A stretch of 64,000 nucleotides of DNA, taken from the NCBI RefSeq assembly GCF_021513135.1, contig NZ_CP090981.1, positions 2,294,001-2,358,000 on the forward strand, given 5' to 3'. The position numbers were made by a program, and so were the translations under genes. Positions 37,798 to 46,977 of this stretch are shown here, piece by piece (the stretch's first letter is position 1; the number at the start of each line of letters is the position of its first letter). The stretch is from Vibrio sp. SS-MA-C1-2 (GTDB lineage: Bacteria; Pseudomonadota; Gammaproteobacteria; Enterobacterales; Vibrionaceae). The notes under the pieces are model-generated. The model searched no databases and was not told where the DNA came from. It saw nothing but the letters and a program-made list of their open reading frames with translations.

Positions 37798-38346
37798 TTA
37801 CTTCTTTTTAGGGGCAAGTACCATGATCATCTGGCGACCTTCAATACGAGTTGGGAAGCTTTCAACAACTGTAATTTCAGCTGTATCTGCTTTCAATCGA
37901 TTAAGAACGTCAACACCGATGCTCTGGTGAGCCATTTCACGTCCACGGAAGCGGATAGTTACTTTGACTTTGTTGCCTTCTTCAATAAAGCGAACCAGGT
38001 TGCGTAGTTTTACCTGATAGTCGCCTATATCTGTACCGGGACGGAATTTAATTTCCTTCACCTGTATCTGTTTTTGCTTTTTCTTTTGCTCTTTTGCAGC
38101 CTTGCTCTTTTCATAGATGAACTTACCGTAGTCCATTACACGGCAAACTGGCGGCTCAGCATTTGGACTAATTTCGACCAAATCCATACCAGCTTCAGCC
38201 GCAGCGGCTAGAGCGTCATCTATTTTAACAATACCTAATGCTTCGCCATCTTCGCCATTTAATCGAACTTCGCGAACTCCGCGAATTTCTGCGTTTAGAC
38301 GGTGTGCGTTCTGCTTAGCTGCAGGAGCTTTTCTTGCGCCTTTAAT
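37798..38346 (-). CDS. infC: Translation initiation factor IF-3, AUU start
   Basis: 182 residues starting at ATT (38346-38344), not at the internal ATG near 38187. The ATT lies 8 nt after GGAGG and is followed by [22 protein letters not shown], aligned with E. coli IF3. Starting at the internal ATG would remove most of the N-domain. Conserved C-domain: [31 protein letters not shown] and [14 protein letters not shown]. The AUU start is the known basis of IF3 autoregulation in enterobacteria. The start lies 3 nt past the thrS stop. Confidence 0.96.
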   Translation of the reverse strand: MKGARKAPAAKQNAHRLNAEIRGVREVRLNGEDGEALGIVKIDDALAAAAEAGMDLVEISPNAEPPVCRVMDYGKFIYEKSKAAKEQKKKQKQIQVKEIKFRPGTDIGDYQVKLRNLVRFIEEGNKVKVTIRFRGREMAHQSIGVDVLNRLKADTAEITVVESFPTRIEGRQMIMVLAPKKK

Positions 38347-38349
38347 ATT

Positions 38350-40278
38350 TTATTCCTCCACAACATTAAGGACACGGTTGCTAACTTCTTGCTTGATTTG
38401 TGCAATGAAGTCATCAACTTTAATTTTTCCTAAGTCTTTACCACGACGGCTGCGAACAGCAATCTCACCAGCTTCGGCTTCTTTATCACCGCAGACTAGC
38501 ATATATGGTACACGCTTAAGGGTATGTTCACGAATTTTAAAGCCTATCTTCTCATTTCTCAAGTCAGCTTTGGCTCTAATACCCGCTTTTTTCAATTTAT
38601 TTTCAATTTCTTTGACGTAATCAGCCTGTTTATCAGTAATATTCATGATTACGGCTTGCTCTGGAGCCAACCAAGTAGGGAAGAAACCGGCGTACTCTTC
38701 GATAATAATACCGATGAAACGCTCAAGTGACCCCAAAATAGCACGGTGGATCATAACTGGTGTGTGACGTTCGTTATCTTCGCCAACATATGTAGCGCCC
38801 AAACGACCAGGTAGAGCAAAGTCGAGCTGGATAGTACCACATTGCCACGCTCTGTCCAGACAATCATGCAAAGTAAATTCAATTTTTGGTCCGTAGAAGG
38901 CACCTTCGCCCTCTTGGATTTCAAAATCTAGCTCATTTTGCTTCAAGGCTGCAGCAAGACCTTCTTCCGCCTTATCCCACATCTCATCAGAGCCAACTCG
39001 TTGATCTGGACGAGTTGATAGCTTAACAGCGATGTTTTCAAAACCGAATGTGCTATAAACATCATAGACCATTTTGATACATTCAGTCACTTCATCCATG
39101 ATCATATCTTCAGTACAGAAAATATGTGCATCATCTTGGGTAAAACCACGAACACGCATGATTCCGTGTAACGCACCTGATGGCTCGTTACGGTGACATG
39201 AACCAAATTCTGCCATACGTAATGGAAGATCACGGTACGACTTTAGACCTTGATTAAAGATCTGTACGTGCCCAGGACAGTTCATCGGCTTAATCGCGTA
39301 TTCACGGTTTTCAGAATTGGTTGTGAACATCGCTTCAGCATACTTGTCCCAATGGCCAGAGCGCTCCCACAACACACGATCCATCATTAATGGACCTTTC
39401 ACTTCTTGATAATCATATTCAGTCAGTTTTTCACGAACAAATACTTCAAGATCGCGGAAGATAGACCAGCCATTATGATGCCAGAACACCATACCCGGCG
39501 CTTCTTGCTGCATATGGAATAAGTCAAGCTGTTTACCTAGTTTACGATGGTCACGCTTCGCTGCTTCTTCTAAACGCGTTAGGTGCGCTTTTAGTAACTT
39601 CTTATCTTGGAATGCCGTACCGTAAATACGTTGTAGCATCTTATTGTCGCTATTTCCGCGCCAATAAGCACCCGCAACATTTAATAACTTGAAGTTTTGG
39701 CAGAAGCTCATGTTGGGTACATGAGGTCCACGACACATATCAATGTATTCTTCATGATGATAAAGACCAGGGCGGTCATCTTTACTTACATTCTCATCAA
39801 GAATCTCAACTTTATAACTTTCACCACGAGATTCAAAAGTATCACGTGCTTCTTGCCAGCTAACGTTCTTCTTAATAACTTGATATTTTGTTTTCGCTAA
39901 TGCCTTCATCCGCTTTTCTAAAGCATCAAGGTCATCTTGCGTCAATGAACGATCAAGATCGATATCATAATAGAAGCCGTTGTCGATTGTTGGGCCAATC
40001 GCCATTTTGGTCTCAGGGAAAAGCTGCTTAATTGCATGACCAAGTAAATGCGCACAAGAATGACGAATAATCTCTAAACCATCCACATCTTTTGCAGTAA
40101 TGATTTCAAGGTTTGCATCTTGTTCGATAAGATCACAAGCATCAACTCGCTCACCATTAACACGACCAGCAACACAAGCTTTCGCAAGGCCAGGACCGAT
40201 ATCAGCAGCGACATCATAAGTTGATACAGGGTTGTCGAATTGACGTTGGCTTCCATCAGGAAGAGTAATTAAAGGCAT
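38350..40278 (-). CDS. thrS: Threonyl-tRNA synthetase
   Basis: 642 residues (E. coli identical length). TGS domain (1-62), editing domain with [10 protein letters not shown], catalytic class II core with [10 protein letters not shown] and [30 protein letters not shown], then the anticodon-binding domain (C-terminal 110). RBS aaggaattatc. First in the operon thrS-infC-rpmI-rplT; its stop codon TAA lies inside the infC Shine-Dalgarno/start interval. Confidence 0.98.
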   Translation of the reverse strand: MPLITLPDGSQRQFDNPVSTYDVAADIGPGLAKACVAGRVNGERVDACDLIEQDANLEIITAKDVDGLEIIRHSCAHLLGHAIKQLFPETKMAIGPTIDNGFYYDIDLDRSLTQDDLDALEKRMKALAKTKYQVIKKNVSWQEARDTFESRGESYKVEILDENVSKDDRPGLYHHEEYIDMCRGPHVPNMSFCQNFKLLNVAGAYWRGNSDNKMLQRIYGTAFQDKKLLKAHLTRLEEAAKRDHRKLGKQLDLFHMQQEAPGMVFWHHNGWSIFRDLEVFVREKLTEYDYQEVKGPLMMDRVLWERSGHWDKYAEAMFTTNSENREYAIKPMNCPGHVQIFNQGLKSYRDLPLRMAEFGSCHRNEPSGALHGIMRVRGFTQDDAHIFCTEDMIMDEVTECIKMVYDVYSTFGFENIAVKLSTRPDQRVGSDEMWDKAEEGLAAALKQNELDFEIQEGEGAFYGPKIEFTLHDCLDRAWQCGTIQLDFALPGRLGATYVGEDNERHTPVMIHRAILGSLERFIGIIIEEYAGFFPTWLAPEQAVIMNITDKQADYVKEIENKLKKAGIRAKADLRNEKIGFKIREHTLKRVPYMLVCGDKEAEAGEIAVRSRRGKDLGKIKVDDFIAQIKQEVSNRVLNVVEE

Positions 40279-40813
40279 GATAATTCCTTACAGTGGTGCC
40301 GCATACCAAGCTGCACATGTTAAAGTTGTATTGTATATAAATACGGAAAAATTTGAATAATGAAGATTAACGCAAAATAATGGCTGTTCAAATACTGATG
40401 AATAACCACTAATATAAAATTCATTACCTAAATAGCGCTCAAAATGAGCGAACCAACATTTTAACCGAATTATACAAAAAATAAAGTGAAACTCCCCTTT
40501 TACCTTCTGTCACCGTTTCTTTGGTGAAGAAAGCAACAAGCCCGAGAATAAATTTTCATCTATACCCTTCATACTTGAAGTGGCTAGGTTGTTGGCTGCG
40601 CTCATTCGCCCCAAGCATCGAGTACACCTATACTCATGAGGTCTCATTCACTTGCCGCCGACTAGCCACTCCAATTATTTTGAGTATATCTATCAAAATT
40701 CATCCGTATTTGATAAAACACTGACGTTAAATTGACGTTGAAGAAACAATTCAAGCCGATGAAGCCCTTATTATCCTCTACTTATAAATACTATAATTAA
40801 CAGGACGTTAAAC
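40279..40813. other. Intergenic region upstream of thrS with an ERIC
   Basis: The 280 bp nearest thrS is its leader and promoter, where E. coli has operator stem-loops bound by ThrRS; I cannot resolve the same structure here. An ERIC occupies 40561-40688. The rest leads to the gene at 40814. Confidence 0.5.
40561..40688 (-). repeat. ERIC element, copy 5 (reverse orientation)
   Basis: Full element beginning TATACCCTTCATACTTGAAG and ending CCAATTATTTTGAGTATA. Confidence 0.92.
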
Positions 40814-41308
40814 TTGCCTACTTTCCTTTCTCTAATTTTCACCTTAGTTATTTTCTTTTCTGGCTCAGTTATGGCTGATCATGGCAAAAATAAAGAAAAA
40901 TGCGTTTACTATAAAAATCCTGAGTCTCACTATCATCACGGTTATAAAGATACGAGCCCTCATAAACATCAACATAAAAAGTGCAAAAAGAAGAAAAAAC
41001 ATCACCATAATGAGCACCATCATGTAAATCAACCACCGGTTGTTTACCCTCCCGTGGTTGTCTATCCACCGAATGCACATCCACCATCCAATAACACCAC
41101 GGTGATCATTAAGAACGATAATGACTACTATAAATGGAAAATCGCAGCTGCGGTATTAGGGATTATTTTAACTCAAGATAGTCAAGGAAATTTGATTAAT
41201 AGCTATGGTCAGCCTGTAGCAATTAAACAAGCTGCGAATAGTGGCTATAATATCGAAGTGAAGAATAACGATGGTTCAATTAATGCTTATTCTCTCCCTC
41301 AGATTTGA
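40814..41308 (+). CDS. Secreted His/Lys-rich protein, unknown
   Basis: 164 residues from a TTG start (AGGA 8 nt upstream). TTG is preferred because it restores a complete signal peptide (hydrophobic 4-18, ends SVMA-DHG); the next ATG falls at the end of that peptide. The mature chain has a His-rich segment (HYHHGYKD, HKHQHKKC, KKKHHHNEHHHV), then a Pro-Val-Tyr stretch and a small C-terminal domain ending YSLPQI. The histidines and two cysteines suggest metal binding (inference). Family not recognised. Confidence 0.7.
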   Translation: MPTFLSLIFTLVIFFSGSVMADHGKNKEKCVYYKNPESHYHHGYKDTSPHKHQHKKCKKKKKHHHNEHHHVNQPPVVYPPVVVYPPNAHPPSNNTTVIIKNDNDYYKWKIAAAVLGIILTQDSQGNLINSYGQPVAIKQAANSGYNIEVKNNDGSINAYSLPQI

Positions 41309-41349
41309 TCACCTTGATTAGCATTTGAAATAGTCTAATTAATCAACGC

Positions 41350-41679
41350 TCAAAAGAGTGATAGTTGTGGTTGGTTCTGCAAAGAAATGTTAGTAGGATC
41401 GACCACATTAATATAATGATTAACCCATACTTGATGACTTCGAGGAAATTCACTTTTAAATGCTTTTTTAATCCATCGTTTCATTTCAAAGCCAGTGCCG
41501 ATTAGACGCTGATTCTTAAAACCAAATTGGATCAGCTCAAAACTTCCTTCTTTATTTCTATATAGAATAAATCCCCGATCTCGTTTATACGTTTTCATGA
41601 CCATTGCCTCCTCTAGTTGCATTTTTTTTAACAGACAATCACACTGTCTTGTTGCTTGGTTAATCGGCATCATCTTCAT
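41350..41679 (-). CDS. Unknown 109-residue protein, second of a coupled pair
   Basis: Start chosen at the ATG at 41679, which overlaps the upstream gene's TGA (ATGA); an in-frame TTG further up would run 45 nt into the upstream gene. Sequence: MKMMPINQATRQCDCLL at the N-terminus, then a beta-rich part (DRGFILYRNKEGSFELIQFG, RLIGTGFEMKRWIKKAFK) and a tail ending QPQLSLF. No family recognised. The 4-nt overlap indicates translational coupling with the gene at 41676-42026. Confidence 0.65.
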   Translation of the reverse strand: MKMMPINQATRQCDCLLKKMQLEEAMVMKTYKRDRGFILYRNKEGSFELIQFGFKNQRLIGTGFEMKRWIKKAFKSEFPRSHQVWVNHYINVVDPTNISLQNQPQLSLF

Positions 41680-42026
41680 CGATGAGTACCACTGATTAAA
41701 TCTGTTTTTTCTAATAAACGACAAAAATGTGCCTTAATAATTGTTGTACTAATAAAGAATACTGAAATAATATTGTTAGTAAACGTGTACGCAACGCGGC
41801 AATCTAAATTCTTCGCTAATGGAATTTTATACTCATAGATCGACAAGTTATGATGTTTCATCCGATGAACCATTTTGATTTTTGGACTATTAGATAAAAT
41901 TAACTGCTCAAGTCGGATCGATATATCTGAAAAAATCAGTTCTCTGTACCCAGCATATTGATGGAGAAATTTTTTCATATAACGGTTATTTTCATATTCG
42001 ATATTAAAATTAGATATCAACGTCAT
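41676..42026 (-). CDS. Unknown 116-residue protein, first of a coupled pair
   Basis: ATG at 42026 follows aaggataaggtg. The C-terminal half (MKHHNLSIYEYKIPLAKNLDCRVAYTFTNN, IISVFFISTT) has the strand pattern of RelE/HigB-like folds: an Arg-bearing strand followed by a short hydrophobic strand. I see no diagnostic catalytic residues, so this is only a shape resemblance. Not a broken single gene: the downstream gene has its own ATG exactly at this gene's stop. Function unknown. Confidence 0.6.
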   Translation of the reverse strand: MTLISNFNIEYENNRYMKKFLHQYAGYRELIFSDISIRLEQLILSNSPKIKMVHRMKHHNLSIYEYKIPLAKNLDCRVAYTFTNNIISVFFISTTIIKAHFCRLLEKTDLISGTHR

Positions 42027-42322
42027 CACATCACCTTATCCTTCTCTTTATAAGATACTCAGCTTAACTAACTTACCTATTAGAAAAAATACAGTTTCAA
42101 TGAATAGAGGTTTCAATAGAGCTTAATCTCACATTGTTAATAATTGTGAGTTACATTTCTTAATCAAGATCAATAATTCAACAATTAGCTCTGTAAAATT
42201 AGCCAACTTCCTGCATCATGAACTAAAATTAATCTGTACCATAACCTTAAACTAATGGCTTAAATTGAAGAAATAAAATGTAACGACTGATCTATCCCCA
42301 ATAGTCTGACAAGGAGTTAATT

Positions 42323-43189
42323 ATGTGGCAATCAATCTCTCTCCAACTATCTGACGTTCTTGAGCACTCTTTTACAATAAAAGAACACACGACGGTGAAA
42401 GGTGGTGAAATCTGCGACTGCTTTTGTATCAGTGATGAACAAGAACAGCGTTTTTTTGTCAAAGTAAATAACAGAAATTTTATTAAGCTTTTTCAATCTG
42501 AGGTTGACAGTCTTCAACAATTGACTAAATCCAACTCTATCCAAGTCCCTCGCGTTATTCATCTTGGTCGAGCCAAAGAGATGGCTTTCCTTGTCCTTAA
42601 TTTTTTACCTACCAAACCATTAAATAGTCGTACAGCGGCTCAATTAGGCGATGATTTAGCCGCTCTCCATTTATGGGGCGATCAACTAGAATATGGTTTC
42701 GACAGTGACAATTATATTGGCGAATCAATCCAACCGAATAAGTGGCGCAAACATTGGAGTCGATTTTTTTCTGAACAGCGAATTGGCTGGCAACTACAAT
42801 TAGCTAAGGAGCGTGGTATCGAGTTTGGAGATATTGACTCTATCATTGAAAGAAGTAACGAAATCCTTCATGGTCATCAACCAAAGCCCGCGTTACTGCA
42901 TGGCGAGCTATCTAAACATAATGTCGCCATGACGGTGACTGGCCCAATTCTGTATGATCCTGCTAGTTATTGGGGGGATAGAGAGTGTGACATTGCTTTT
43001 ACGGAACTAGAGGCTTCACTACCCGCAACCTTTTATGAAAGCTATCAACAGGCTTATCCATTAGATCCCAATTATGAAAATCGTAGAGAGTTATATCAGC
43101 TTTACTACATTTTAAATCAATGTAATTTATACGGCGGAAAGTACTTAGATAAAGCGGATCAATATTTACGGAACTTAGGGTTGATTTAA
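42323..43189 (+). CDS. Fructosamine-kinase-family protein with altered HGD motif
   Basis: 288 residues, close to E. coli YniA in length. Lys47 (FFVKVN) and Glu60 fit the kinase ATP site. ILYDPASYWGDRECDIAFTEL contains the metal-binding Asp. The catalytic loop normally reads HGDLWSGN; here it is HGELSKHN, so the catalytic Asp is replaced by Glu195 and the following WSG is lost. The family phosphorylates fructosamines for deglycation. Activity of this copy is uncertain. RBS aaggag; a terminator follows. Confidence 0.88.
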   Translation: MWQSISLQLSDVLEHSFTIKEHTTVKGGEICDCFCISDEQEQRFFVKVNNRNFIKLFQSEVDSLQQLTKSNSIQVPRVIHLGRAKEMAFLVLNFLPTKPLNSRTAAQLGDDLAALHLWGDQLEYGFDSDNYIGESIQPNKWRKHWSRFFSEQRIGWQLQLAKERGIEFGDIDSIIERSNEILHGHQPKPALLHGELSKHNVAMTVTGPILYDPASYWGDRECDIAFTELEASLPATFYESYQQAYPLDPNYENRRELYQLYYILNQCNLYGGKYLDKADQYLRNLGLI

Positions 43190-43213
43190 AGACCCCATTT
43201 AAGATTTAACTTG

Positions 43214-43260
43214 CAGGATCAAATTCTAAAGTATCATAAACATTTGATCCTGTTTTTTTT
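43214..43260 (+). terminator. Terminator after the fructosamine-kinase-like gene
   Basis: 11-bp stem caggatcaaat / atttgatcctg followed by eight T. Confidence 0.9.
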
Positions 43261-43279
43261 AAAATTATTTTAACATTAA

Positions 43280-43891
43280 TTAAACCTGTTTCGATGCCAA
43301 TACTCGTTCCACGGTATCAACAATGGCTTGTGTCGTAGGATCGACTTCAATGTTGACTTTATCCCCCACTTTTCGTTCGCCGAATAAAGTTCTTTGCAAG
43401 GTCTCAGGAATTAAATGAACACAGAACTGATTATCACGCACTTCACCAATCGTTAAAGAACACCCATCAATACCTATGTAACCTTTGGTTAAAACATATT
43501 TGCTTAATGATTCAGGAAGCTCAAACCAGAGCGTGCAATTATTTGGAGTCTCTATTCGCTCAGAAATAGATGCAATAGCATTGATATGTCCAGACATACT
43601 ATGCCCACCGATCTCATCACCAAATTTCGCTGCCCTTTCAATATTAACGCTATCCCCATTTTGTAGTAACCCAAGATTCGTCACTCGCAGCGTCTCTTGC
43701 ATTAAGTCAAACGTCACTTGATTTTGTTGTATTGCTGTCACGGTTAAGCAACAACCATTGTGTGCAACTGAGGCGCCAATTGCTAATCCTTCTAGAAGAG
43801 AATTTGGAAACTCAAGAGTATGGGTTTGAAACTGTTCTCTCTTTGCTATTTTAATGATCATTACTTTATCTTGCACAATGCCTGTAAACAT
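43280..43891 (-). CDS. ribE: Riboflavin synthase alpha subunit
   Basis: 203 residues (E. coli RibE/RibC 213). Two lumazine-binding repeats: MFTGIVQDK...[13 protein letters not shown] and [12 protein letters not shown]-like [14 protein letters not shown], then [16 protein letters not shown]. It dismutates 6,7-dimethyl-8-ribityllumazine to riboflavin. Divergent from norM, the same neighbourhood as E. coli ribC-mdtK. No FMN riboswitch consensus is seen in its 185-bp leader. Confidence 0.96.
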   Translation of the reverse strand: MFTGIVQDKVMIIKIAKREQFQTHTLEFPNSLLEGLAIGASVAHNGCCLTVTAIQQNQVTFDLMQETLRVTNLGLLQNGDSVNIERAAKFGDEIGGHSMSGHINAIASISERIETPNNCTLWFELPESLSKYVLTKGYIGIDGCSLTIGEVRDNQFCVHLIPETLQRTLFGERKVGDKVNIEVDPTTQAIVDTVERVLASKQV

Positions 43892-44076
43892 TTTTAAGCC
43901 TCTAATGCGTTTTAGTTTTTTTAGTTGAGAGTATTGCCACTATCTTACAACTTTTCATTTCTATAACTCAATATCCAAAAAACAATTAAAGAAAAACCAA
44001 CAAATATAACGAGTATTTATTAACACTAATCGTTATACTGATTTCTTTTTATTCCACTTTTTTTGAGGTATATGCC

Positions 44077-45447
44077 TTGCAAAGATACATGCGCGAGTTC
44101 CGCACTTTAGCAAAATTAGCAACACCGGTACTGCTCGCCCAAGTTGCACAAACATCGATGGGCTTTGTTGATACGATTATGGCTGGCGGTGTTAGCCCAA
44201 CAGATATGGCAGCCGTCGCTATTGCTGCCAGTATTTGGTTACCTGCCATTCTATTTGGCATTGGGTTATTAATTGCTTTAGTGCCCGTTATTGCTCAATT
44301 AAATGGTTCAGGTAAAGAGTCTAAAGTCCCTTTTGAGGTTCATCAGGGTGCCTACCTTGCCATTTTAACTGCGATTCCTATTATGTTGTTACTCTATAAC
44401 TCACAACATATTATTGGCTTGATGGATATTGAACCTTCACTTGAAGAAAAGACAAATGGCTATCTTCATGCTGTGATCTGGGCTGCGCCTGCATTTTTGC
44501 TTTTTCAAACACTGCGTAGTTTTGCTGAAGGACTCTCTTTCACTGTACCCGCTATGGTTATTGGCTTTATCGGACTTATCGTCAATATTCCATTAAACTG
44601 GATTTTTGTTTACGGTAAATTCGGTGCGCCCGCTTTAGGTGGTGTTGGTTGTGGGGTTGCAACAGCGATTGTTTATTGGGTGATGTTTTTATCAATGTTA
44701 GCTTATGTACTAATTGCGCCTCGTTTACGTAAAGTACAATTATTAAAAGTGATTCATCCACCTAAGTTTAAAGAGATCTGGCGTCTGTTTTCACTTGGCT
44801 TTCCCGTGGCATCCGCAATGTTTTTTGAAGTGACACTATTTGCAATTGTCGCATTAATTATTGCACCACTAGGATCGGTTATTGTCGCAGCTCACCAAGT
44901 TGCGATGAGTTTTTCTTCAATGGTCTTTATGATCCCATTAAGTGTAGGTAGTGCTTTAAGTATTCGAGTTGGATATTTATTAGGGGCTCATGATGCTGAA
45001 AAAGCAAAAATATCCTCTTATTGTGGCATCATAATGGGCTTACTTCTAGCCATGTTCACCGCAATCATCACTTGGTTGTTTAATGAACAGATCGCTTATC
45101 TTTATAACAAAGAGCCTGATGTGATTTTATTAGCCAGTCATCTAATGATATTTGCGGCAATCTATCAATGCACCGACGCTATCCAAGTTGTTGCCATTGG
45201 TGCTTTACGTGGATATAAAGACATGAATGCCATCTTTGTTCGTACCTTTATTGCCTATTGGTTACTTGGTTTCCCAATTGGCTACATTCTTGCAATGACG
45301 GATTGGATTGTCTCGCCAATGGGACCATCGGGTTTCTGGATTGGTTTTATTATAGGATTAACTTCCGCAGCTGTTATGTTATGCCAGCGCTTACTTTGGA
45401 TTCATAAGCAATCTGATAAAGATCAGTTAGCCTTAGCATTAAGATAA
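44077..45447 (+). CDS. norM: MATE multidrug/Na+ antiporter NorM
   Basis: 456 residues from a TTG at 44077, preferred because gagg lies 8 nt upstream and the resulting QRYMREFRTLAKLATPVL lines up with V. cholerae NorM; ATG at 44089 is the alternative. Twelve helices. Family residues: GFVDTIMAGGVSPTDMAAV with the helix-1 Asp, PLNWIFVYGKFGAPALGGVGCGVAT, and FFEVTLFAIVAL with the conserved Glu of helix 7. It exports cationic drugs with sodium/proton exchange. Followed by an ERIC and a large hairpin terminator. Confidence 0.95.
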   Translation: MQRYMREFRTLAKLATPVLLAQVAQTSMGFVDTIMAGGVSPTDMAAVAIAASIWLPAILFGIGLLIALVPVIAQLNGSGKESKVPFEVHQGAYLAILTAIPIMLLLYNSQHIIGLMDIEPSLEEKTNGYLHAVIWAAPAFLLFQTLRSFAEGLSFTVPAMVIGFIGLIVNIPLNWIFVYGKFGAPALGGVGCGVATAIVYWVMFLSMLAYVLIAPRLRKVQLLKVIHPPKFKEIWRLFSLGFPVASAMFFEVTLFAIVALIIAPLGSVIVAAHQVAMSFSSMVFMIPLSVGSALSIRVGYLLGAHDAEKAKISSYCGIIMGLLLAMFTAIITWLFNEQIAYLYNKEPDVILLASHLMIFAAIYQCTDAIQVVAIGALRGYKDMNAIFVRTFIAYWLLGFPIGYILAMTDWIVSPMGPSGFWIGFIIGLTSAAVMLCQRLLWIHKQSDKDQLALALR

Positions 45448-45451
45448 GATA

Positions 45452-45569
45452 TATACCTAAAGTCATTGAAGTAGCGAGTAAGTGAGGCCCCATGAGTATA
45501 GAGGTTCTATATGATTGGGGTGAACGAGCAACGCCAACAACCTAGCAGCTTCAAGTATGAGGGGTATAT
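45452..45569 (+). repeat. ERIC element, copy 6 (internal deletion)
   Basis: Both TATACC and GGGTATA ends are present. The ggagttgctagtaggcggcaag segment is reduced. A further partial right half (atgattggggcgaatg to gacttcaag) continues from 45570 to about 45614. Confidence 0.88.
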
Positions 45570-45629
45570 ATGATTGGGGCGAATGAACACAGCTAACAGC
45601 CTAACGACTTCAAGAAAAAATATTTCATC

Positions 45630-45695
45630 AAACCTTAAAATAGATATGATTAATTAAACTACAATTAATTATATTCTATTTTAAGGTTTTTTTTA
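45630..45695 (+). terminator. Large hairpin terminator downstream of norM
   Basis: Arms aaaccttaaaatag...aatt and aatt...ctattttaaggttt form a stem of over 20 bp with small bulges, followed by T8. Confidence 0.85.
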
Positions 45696-46006
45696 TCCAA
45701 AATAACCAATTTAAATATGGCTGAAAAACAATCAATTATATTAATTAACACAATGAAATCATATTTACATTTCGTTTCATACTTAACAAAACAATATACA
45801 TAATTAATACAACCAGATTCACCAATAGGTAATTGATTTAACAATAACCTAAAGAAATTAAACTAAGGTTAATTTTGTATAATTTTGAAATATTTACATA
45901 CATTTCACTTCATTATAGAAATTGATTTATAACTTCCAGAATGTATATTTATATCTCTTAACAAATAATATTGTTTCTTAGACAAACTTTAAATTAAGGA
46001 TAAATA

Positions 46007-46228
46007 ATGGTTACTGGAAGTATTGTCATTGGCGTTGTGATCGGTGCAATTATCGCTGCTGTTGTTGGTGGTGTTGTTGGCGGCGTTGTTGGCGAGACAC
46101 AAGAAGAACCAGCTGTTGGTGCTGTAGTTGGTGGTGTTGTCGGTGCATTAGTTGGTGGTGTTGTTGGTGGTGTGATAGGTAAAGCCGCAGAACAATCAAG
46201 TACAATTGCAGCAATCGCCTTAATCTAG
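46007..46228 (+). CDS. Glycine-zipper membrane peptide (73 aa)
   Basis: Two hydrophobic halves, each a run of GG-V-V-G repeats (GAIIAAVVGGVVGGVVGE; GAVVGGVVGALVGGVVGGVIG), separated by a short acidic loop TQEEPA. GxxxG spacing is typical of tightly packing or pore-forming glycine-zipper helices. A purine-rich aaggataa precedes the ATG. No leader/GG-cleavage site or immunity gene is evident. It could be a bacteriocin-like or structural peptide; family unassigned. Confidence 0.7.
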   Translation: MVTGSIVIGVVIGAIIAAVVGGVVGGVVGETQEEPAVGAVVGGVVGALVGGVVGGVIGKAAEQSSTIAAIALI

Positions 46229-46316
46229 CTCCCTCTTTTTAATCAATCCTCAATTCAAGTTTAATAAGGTAAATTAACTACAAGTTAAAGTTAATACCTT
46301 ATCGAAACAATATAAA

Positions 46317-46370
46317 AGGCTCATTTATACTTTTAATTAGAAAGTGAACGTTCAATGAGTCTTTTTTAAC
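46317..46370 (+). terminator. Terminator after the glycine-zipper gene
   Basis: Arms aaggctcatt / aatgagtctt (one G-U pair) followed by a T-run. Confidence 0.7.
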
Positions 46371-46472
46371 TTCTCTCTTACACCTAAATTATCATCTATT
46401 TATTTTTTATTAAATATCACAATAGTTACATTAGATTAAGCTACAATAGGTAAAATGTATCTAGGATGTTAA

Positions 46473-46952
46473 TTGACGATAATGAACGTAAAAAAAATTA
46501 AAAACCTTATTCTGATTATAATTACACTCACATTTATCTCTGGTTGTTCAAACTCAGAAAAACAGATGAGATCAACAAACAAACTCGATCGCTCTAAAGA
46601 TATCGCTATCCAATATAATAAATGGCGTGGTGTACCGTATCAATTTGGCGGAAATTCATTTTCTGGTATTGATTGCTCGGCATTCACTCAAATTACTTTC
46701 AATGAACTTTACAACGTTTCTCTTCCGAGAACGACCGCACAACAAGCCAAAAGTGGAGTGAAAATTGCTTATGAAAATAAAAAACCGGGAGATTTAATAT
46801 TTTTTAAAACAGGAATAAAACAACGTCATGTCGGTATTTATGCAGGAAAGAACCAATTTTTACATGCTTCAACGTCTAAAGGCGTTATTTTATCCCGATT
46901 AGACAATCCATACTGGCAATCTGTTTTCTGCCAAGTTAGACGAGTTGGGTAA
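46473..46952 (+). CDS. NlpC/P60 endopeptidase lipoprotein
   Basis: 159 residues from TTG at 46473 (aggat 6 nt upstream); ATG at 46482 is the alternative and keeps the lipobox. Lipobox FISGC (Cys25). The NlpC/P60 cysteine peptidase has Cys68 in SGIDCSAF, His119 in RHVGIYAG and His131 in FLHAST. It is similar in size to E. coli Spr/MepS and probably cleaves peptidoglycan cross-links. Ends 25 bp from the convergent TauE/SafE gene. Confidence 0.9.
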   Translation: MTIMNVKKIKNLILIIITLTFISGCSNSEKQMRSTNKLDRSKDIAIQYNKWRGVPYQFGGNSFSGIDCSAFTQITFNELYNVSLPRTTAQQAKSGVKIAYENKKPGDLIFFKTGIKQRHVGIYAGKNQFLHASTSKGVILSRLDNPYWQSVFCQVRRVG

Positions 46953-46977
46953 CCTAACCCCCAAGCTCAATTATATT

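Larger units (their letters stand above)
45448..46006. other. 559-bp intergenic region: ERIC, terminator, AT-rich leader
   Basis: Holds ERIC copy 6 with an attached fragment, then the hairpin at 45630-45695. From 45700 to 46006 there is a very AT-rich stretch without a reading frame, upstream of the glycine-zipper gene and presumably its promoter and leader. Confidence 0.6.

Noticed and set aside
41350-42029. Possible single gene broken by a frameshift
   Set aside because: The downstream gene has an ATG exactly at the upstream stop (ATGA), which is a normal coupling arrangement; kept as two genes.
43892-44076. FMN riboswitch before ribE
   Set aside because: The short leader lacks the conserved RFN stems and loops.
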